A stretch of 64,000 bases of DNA from Nocardia nova (GTDB taxonomy: Bacteria > Actinomycetota > Actinomycetes > Mycobacteriales > Mycobacteriaceae), in the NCBI RefSeq assembly GCF_002933465.1, contig NZ_PSZE01000004.1, positions 286,486 to 350,485 of the forward strand, read 5' to 3'. Shown here piece by piece: positions 62,772 through 64,000 of this stretch. Both the position numbers and the translations under genes were made by a program. Every line of letters starts with the position of its first letter. Position 1 is the first letter of the stretch. Under the pieces are notes generated by a model. The model did not search any database. It was given only the letters and a program-made list of their open reading frames with translations, and was not told where the DNA came from.

Positions 62772-63615
62772 ATGCTGCCAGGAAATAAGCGCGCCCGGAT
62801 TCTGATCACCGTGAAGGCTTATCCCGCTCCGTCGGAACGGTACGGCGAGACCGTCTGTGTCGCAGGAGTTCGTATCGATCGGCTACCGCCGACGTGGATA
62901 CGGCTGTACCCCATGAGGTTCCGTGGGATGGGACAGGAGCTGGTGTTCCGCAAATACGACATCGTCGAGGTCGACGTTCGGAAACGTCGAGGGCAAGATC
63001 CACGGATCGAGTCATATCAACCGGAGCAGCAGTCGCTGCAGGTCGTCGGGCATGTCGACGCGAACGGTGGGCGATAGACGCAGCGGCAGAAATTGATCCG
63101 GCCGCTGATCGGCGCGACGTCGACGTGCGAGCTGATTCGTGCGAATCCGAAGGGAGCAATGGCGGTGCCGGCGCCGTCGCTGGGCATGATCAAGCCGATC
63201 GTCGACGCAGTGATGGGTCGAGCGCGGAAACGGTTGGACACCGCAGCAACTGAGGAAGGCGCAAGCAGCGGCCGCACCGAGTTTATTCGAGGATGCGCCG
63301 CCGGTGCTCGAGCCGATGGTGTACCGGGTCACCTACCGCTATCACTGCACCGACATCGAGTGCCAGGGACACGCGCAGCAGTGCCTCGACTGAGAGATAG
63401 GTCAAGCGGGTAGAAGATGGCAGCAGATATATGGAATCGCCGGAGCTGAGCGTAGGTTGCGAGAAAAATGGGAACAGGAGATTTGTGCTCCTGAGCGGGA
63501 CCTCTACTTTTTCATCGGGAACCAGGCGTTGCACCGTAGGTCGTTCGAAGTACTGGGTGCGTGGTACCCGAAGGTAAGTCCCAGTGCCGAGCCCGACCAG
63601 CTCTCCATACTGTGA
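62772..63615 (+). pseudogene. Hypothetical protein, two in-frame stops plus frameshift
   Basis: Starts MLPGNKRARILITVKAYPAP at ATG 62772. The frame hits TAG at 63075, resumes at once in the same frame (TQRQKLIRPLIGATSTCEL), needs removal of one G in a GGG run near 63215 (giving VERGNGWTPQQLRKAQ), passes a TGA at 63391 after CLD, and continues EIGQAGRRWQQIYG ... REICAPERDL-like ... ending LSIL at TGA 63613-63615. Conserved-looking protein sequence on both sides of each defect shows a once-complete gene of about 280 residues. Both stops could be TGG Trp codons changed by G to A. Family recalled as an actinobacterial hypothetical; function unknown. Confidence 0.75.
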
Positions 63616-63624
63616 GCCGTTGTC

Positions 63625-64000
63625 TCACAGCTGAATTACTCCGTCGGTAGCCGCATCCCTTACCGCATCGGCGACCATTTGGCGGTGGCATGTGGCGTGG
63701 TCGTGCTCGAAACAGAGCAATGCGACCGGGCCCTGTTCCATGAGCGTCCTGACCGAGTTCAGCGCATCGGTTCCTTCCGGGCTGTCCAGCACATGCGCAT
63801 ATCGGTCGCGCGCATCGGCGTCGCCGACGCGGAAACCGTCGCGATTGCCTCGGGGATTGCCGAGCTCCTTTAGCCTCGATCCACCGACAGGGTCTGTGGG
63901 TTTGTCTGCGCGCCTGCGGCGTGCAGACAACCGTTCCCGGGCGTGGGGTAGCCGCTGGTCTGCCCAGCTTTTCCACTGTTGTTCCTGGTCGTAGGGGTGG
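63625..64000 (-). CDS. DUF488-family protein, partial (runs off the window)
   Basis: The open frame enters from beyond base 64000 with no start in the window; 124 residues are visible. Features: HPYDQEQQWKSWADQRL, then LKELGNPRGNRDGFRVGDAD and VALLCFEHDHATCHRQMVADAV, the C-terminal signature of DUF488 proteins. The N-terminal portion lies outside. Convergent with the pseudogene, ten bases apart. Function of the family is unknown. Confidence 0.75.
   Translation of the reverse strand, partial: HPYDQEQQWKSWADQRLPHARERLSARRRRADKPTDPVGGSRLKELGNPRGNRDGFRVGDADARDRYAHVLDSPEGTDALNSVRTLMEQGPVALLCFEHDHATCHRQMVADAVRDAATDGVIQL

Noticed and set aside
63075..63393. Stop-codon recoding (TAG/TGA read as Trp or Sec/Pyl) in the gene at 62772
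   Set aside because: A separate frameshift in the same gene, and normal TAG/TGA stops in neighbouring genes, make plain decay more likely. No SECIS-like structure was recognised.
1..64000. CRISPR arrays, tRNA or rRNA genes, insertion sequences, phage integrase
   Set aside because: No regularly spaced short repeats, cloverleaf sequence, transposase/integrase motif or terminal inverted repeats were recognised by eye.

Overview
The window looks like an accessory (defence and toxin) island of a high-GC actinobacterium, most likely a Nocardia or close relative. This is inferred from: uniformly GC-rich coding DNA with frequent GTG/TTG starts, WXG100-type small secreted proteins, DUF732/DUF4189-like secreted proteins and XRE/TPR regulators typical of Nocardia and Streptomyces. 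No rRNA, tRNA, CRISPR array, integrase or transposase was recognised. Species and chromosome/plasmid status cannot be told.

Layout. (1) 1-2.6 kb: the 3' tail of a phosphotransferase gene that has a second, complete copy at 28.0-28.9 kb, then an RDD membrane protein and two decayed WXG100-associated genes with single-base indels. (2) 2.8-22.6 kb: large nucleic-acid enzymes. A 2003-aa transglutaminase-like/DUF4011/SF1 helicase/Vsr-like nuclease fusion; a Rad50-like zinc-hook ATPase overlapping a small HEPN-like protein; four small exported or membrane proteins (12.0-14.7 kb); a second 1747-aa SF1 helicase-nuclease; and, convergent with it, an XPB-like SF2 helicase. (3) 22.9-25.3 kb: a type VII-secreted toxin cassette. 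(4) 25.5-28.9 and 31.9-34.8 kb: two paralogous divergons, each an XRE-TPR regulator facing a related small-gene operon; one regulator is followed by a phosphotransferase, the other by a pterin dehydratase. (5) 29.0-31.8 kb: a second toxin cassette with an HExxH domain. (6) 34.9-53.3 kb: a complete type 2 BREX (Pgl) operon, pglW-pglX-pglY-pglZ-brxD-brxHI, on the minus strand. (7) 53.5-54.4 kb: small secreted/membrane genes and a fragment of a DUF4352 gene. (8) 54.6-59.2 kb: a four-gene, translationally coupled plus-strand operon: HTH + N6-adenine methylase, S-subunit-like protein, Ser/Thr kinase with TPR-like tail, and an Mrr-N/PUA-like putative modified-DNA reader. (9) 59.3-62.5 kb: a third toxin cassette with an ADP-ribosyltransferase tip. 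(10) 62.8 kb to the end: a pseudogene with two stops at probable Trp codons plus a frameshift, then a DUF488-family gene that runs off the window.

How they work together (inference). BREX-2 is expected to methylate the host genome (PglX) and block phage under kinase control (PglW). The divergent methylase/S-like/kinase/reader operon repeats the same logic with unrelated proteins and is the best candidate for an undescribed or accessory system. The two helicase-nucleases and the zinc-hook ATPase pair are further candidate antiphage units. The three toxin cassettes share one gene order (WXG100, WXG100, long toxin, immunity-like genes) but no secretion-machine gene lies in the window, so they must use an ESX apparatus encoded elsewhere. 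Several single-base indels in small genes raise the question of real decay versus assembly error.
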